DNA of 64,000 nucleotides from Salinicola acroporae (GTDB taxonomy: Bacteria > Pseudomonadota > Gammaproteobacteria > Pseudomonadales > Halomonadaceae). A model generated the notes under the pieces. That model saw nothing but the letters and a program-made list of their open reading frames with translations, ran no database searches and had not been told where the DNA came from. The number at the start of each line of letters is the position of its first letter. The stretch's first letter is position 1. The position numbers were made by a program, and so were the translations under genes. The stretch is from the NCBI RefSeq assembly GCF_003206615.1, contig NZ_PZJW01000012.1, forward strand, positions 62,001 through 126,000, written 5' to 3'. Below are positions 62,048 through 64,000 of the stretch, in pieces.

Positions 62048-63682
62048 TCAGCGCGGGTTGATGCGGCGGTTCTTGATATCGGGGGCACGCCGGTAGCGAT
62101 CCTCTTCGCCCAGCTCCTCGGCCTCGAAGGCATCGGCCCCGACCGGGGTATCGCTATGGCGCCGGTAGAGTGCGGTCAGCATGGCCTTGCGATCGGCGCG
62201 CAGCTCTTTCAACGTCACGAATATCATCCCGTAGAGGATGAAGGTGAAGGGCAACGCCGCCAACACCGAGGCCGACTGCAGCCCTTTCAGTCCGTTCTCG
62301 CCCCCGGCGGAGAGCAGCGTCAGGCAGATCGCCGCGATCAATACCCCCCAGATGATACGTTTCATCAACGGCGGATTGAGCGAGCCGTTGTCCGTCATCT
62401 GCGACACGATGTAGGTCGCCGAATCTGCCGACGTCACCAGGAAGATGAAGATCAGGCAGAGTGCGACGACCGACAGCACGTTCGAGAACGGCATCAGGTC
62501 GAACATGCGGAACAGCGCCGACGTGATGTTGTCCGCCGTTGCCTGGGCAAGACCTGCGTCGCTGTTCATCTCCATCTGGATGGCGGCACCGCCGAAGATT
62601 CCGATCCACAGGCAAGCCAGCAGCGGCGGTACCACGAGCACCCCGAAAACATACTGTTTGATGGTTCGCCCGCGCGAGATTCGCGCCACGAACGTTCCCA
62701 CGAACGGTGACCAGGCAATCACCCAGGCCCAGTAGAAGATGGTCCAGTTCGAGGCCCACTGACTGTCATCGTAGGGCGACATCCGCAGACTCATGCCGAT
62801 GAAGTTCTGCAGATAGTCGCCGATGCCCAGCGTGATGGTCTCGAGAATCGCGATGGTCGGCCCCGTGAACAGGATGTAGAACATCAGCGCGAAGCAGATG
62901 ATCAGATTGAGGTTGGAGAGGTTCTTGATGCCCTTGTCGAGGCCCGATGTGGCCGAGACCATGTAGCAGATGAACATCGCGCCCATGATGATGAACTGCC
63001 ACATCATGTTTTCGGGCACGTCGAACACCGAGTGCAGGCCACCATTGATCTGCAGCACCGCCAAGCCGATGGAGGTCGCCACGCCCATCACCGTCGCGAC
63101 GACCGCGAAGATATCGAGGACCGGCCCGAGACGGCGCAATTTCGGGCGTTTCGCGGTGACCGACGACAGCACGTTGGAGACCATGCCCGCCTGCCCCTTG
63201 CGAAACTGGTAGTAGGCGATGATCAGACCGACGACCGAGAACGCCGCCCACTGGTGAATCCCCCAGTTGAAGAAGGCGTACTGAATCGCATAACGCGCCG
63301 ATTCGGCGGACTCCGGTTCCACGTCACCATAGGGTGGCGTCATGTAATGCGTCATGGGCTCCGCCATGCCGTAGAACACCAGGCCGACCCCGAAGCCCGC
63401 CGCCAGCAGCATGCTGACCCATGAGAAGAAACCGTAAGTCGGTTTGCTGTCCTGGGGCCCCAGGCGAATCTTGCCGTACTTGCTGAATGCCAGGCCGACC
63501 AGAAAAATGACGAACCCGAACACGGAAATCAGGTAGAACCACCCGAAGTAATGTGTGGTCGCCCCCAGTGCCGCATTGGCGATATTTCCGAACCCTGTCG
63601 GGAAAATCGCGCCTAAGGCCACGATCGCCGCGATCACCACCGCCGAGACGATGAATACGCCTTGCTTGCCGAGTTTGGGCAT
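62048..63682 (-). CDS. BCCT-family betaine/carnitine/choline transporter
   Basis: A 544-residue carrier with twelve predicted membrane helices. The BCCT motifs are GFGVGLVFYGMAEPMTHY, the signature FYWAWVIAWSPFVGTFVARISRGRT, and LFLVTSADSATYIVSQM-like sequence (FLVTSADSATYIV). It would import compatible solutes or their precursors with sodium, fitting a halophilic lifestyle. The acidic C-terminal tail (DAFEAEELGEEDRYRRAPD) may sense osmotic state as in BetP, but it is short. Start ATG 63682. Confidence 0.94.
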   Translation of the reverse strand: MPKLGKQGVFIVSAVVIAAIVALGAIFPTGFGNIANAALGATTHYFGWFYLISVFGFVIFLVGLAFSKYGKIRLGPQDSKPTYGFFSWVSMLLAAGFGVGLVFYGMAEPMTHYMTPPYGDVEPESAESARYAIQYAFFNWGIHQWAAFSVVGLIIAYYQFRKGQAGMVSNVLSSVTAKRPKLRRLGPVLDIFAVVATVMGVATSIGLAVLQINGGLHSVFDVPENMMWQFIIMGAMFICYMVSATSGLDKGIKNLSNLNLIICFALMFYILFTGPTIAILETITLGIGDYLQNFIGMSLRMSPYDDSQWASNWTIFYWAWVIAWSPFVGTFVARISRGRTIKQYVFGVLVVPPLLACLWIGIFGGAAIQMEMNSDAGLAQATADNITSALFRMFDLMPFSNVLSVVALCLIFIFLVTSADSATYIVSQMTDNGSLNPPLMKRIIWGVLIAAICLTLLSAGGENGLKGLQSASVLAALPFTFILYGMIFVTLKELRADRKAMLTALYRRHSDTPVGADAFEAEELGEEDRYRRAPDIKNRRINPR

Positions 63683-63874
63683 GTCGTCCCCTTTTGATTG
63701 TGCTGATTTCCTTCGACGTCAATAGTGTAGACGACCCCGCCGCGCTCTGCGGAAGCCCCATCGCCCGCCTGGTCCGAACGGGGGCGAGAGATTCCCCCAT
63801 CGGGTTCCGGCGTAAGACTTCGTTAAGCCCCTGCCCTTCAAGCTAGCCTCCATCATCTTGTCGGAGGGCTATCG

Positions 63875-64000
63875 ATGTCGGGTTTACCTGCTTCAGCGGC
63901 GGATACCGTCTGGCGTGAAAGTCGCGGCGATCGAGAGCGAGCCACGCTCGAGAAATTCATTGCCGACACTTACCGGCAGCAGCATGGTGCGTCGATCGGC
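63875..64000 (+). CDS. Start of a gene cut by the window edge, possibly thermostable-hemolysin family
   Basis: The first 42 codons of a plus-strand gene. ATG 63875 is preceded by GGAGG at good spacing. The visible part, with LEKFIADTYRQQHGAS, resembles the N-terminus of the thermostable hemolysin family (an acyltransferase-like group) in the Y-x(3)-GA pattern, but too little is visible to be sure. It is divergent from the BCCT gene. Confidence 0.45.
   Translation, partial: MSGLPASAADTVWRESRGDRERATLEKFIADTYRQQHGASIG

Noticed and set aside
1-64000. CRISPR array, rRNA operon, complete insertion sequence or prophage
   Set aside because: No regular direct repeats with spacers, no rRNA sequence and no transposase, integrase or phage structural genes were seen on either strand.

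Overview
The window is a 64 kb chromosomal stretch of a GC-rich, salt-adapted gammaproteobacterium, most likely a member of the Halomonadaceae (Halomonas/Salinicola/Kushneria/Chromohalobacter type). The grounds are gammaproteobacterial gene strings (lptG-lptF divergent from pepA, then holC and valS; purE-purK; bfd-bfr; metE divergent from metR), a BCCT-type betaine/choline transporter, and ordinary high-GC codon use on both strands. The genus is an inference. No rRNA, CRISPR array, integrase or intact transposase was found.

Layout. 1-5.6 kb: small regulator/enzyme pairs (LysR with an alpha/beta hydrolase; LysR with pirin and a YcaC-like hydrolase), a TauE/SafE permease and an SRPBCC protein. 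5.6-8.9 kb: a visibly AT-richer accessory island with three co-oriented genes: a HEPN protein, a membrane HEPN-like protein whose frame is split at an A7 tract, and a SieB-like membrane protein. This is the best candidate here for an undescribed (probably anti-phage) system. 8.9-13.6 kb: haloacetate-dehalogenase-like hydrolase, TetR/LysE pair with a clear operator, a 5'-truncated gmhA remnant beside tRNA-Arg(UCG), zinT with a Zur-like box, and tapT. 13.7-19.7 kb: BASS transporter, sirtuin lacking zinc cysteines, truC-tcdA-DUF1653, purEK. 19.7-33.2 kb: iron storage (bfd, bfr), LPS transport (lptFG), pepA, a YciI protein, ilvE, an SDR, holC, a chemoreceptor and valS.

33.2-44.8 kb: two tandem lpxT paralogues, a membrane diguanylate cyclase, DoxX, a UDG-like protein, tspO, gloA, a membrane hydrolase, azoR, an MliC-type lipoprotein, and metE/metR. 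44.8-56.4 kb: an RstAB-like two-component system, GST, a lipoprotein, membrane PQQ glucose dehydrogenase, an aspartic protease/DUF3253 pair, a PEBP protein, an extensin-family protein, and an EAL gene followed by a PAS-GGDEF gene. 56.4-61.6 kb: a complete malonate catabolic cluster (madM, madL, matB, matA) divergent from its GntR regulator across a perfect 16-bp palindrome; malonate would be imported by MadLM, activated by MatB and decarboxylated to acetyl-CoA by MatA. 61.6-64 kb: an unlisted 56-residue membrane protein, a BCCT transporter, and the start of a further gene cut by the window edge.

Two diverged copies of an intergenic repeat (about 13.71-13.85 and 36.63-36.81 kb) sit directly downstream of protein genes in the same relative orientation. 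All functional calls come from reading the sequence and remembered family features; no database search was run.
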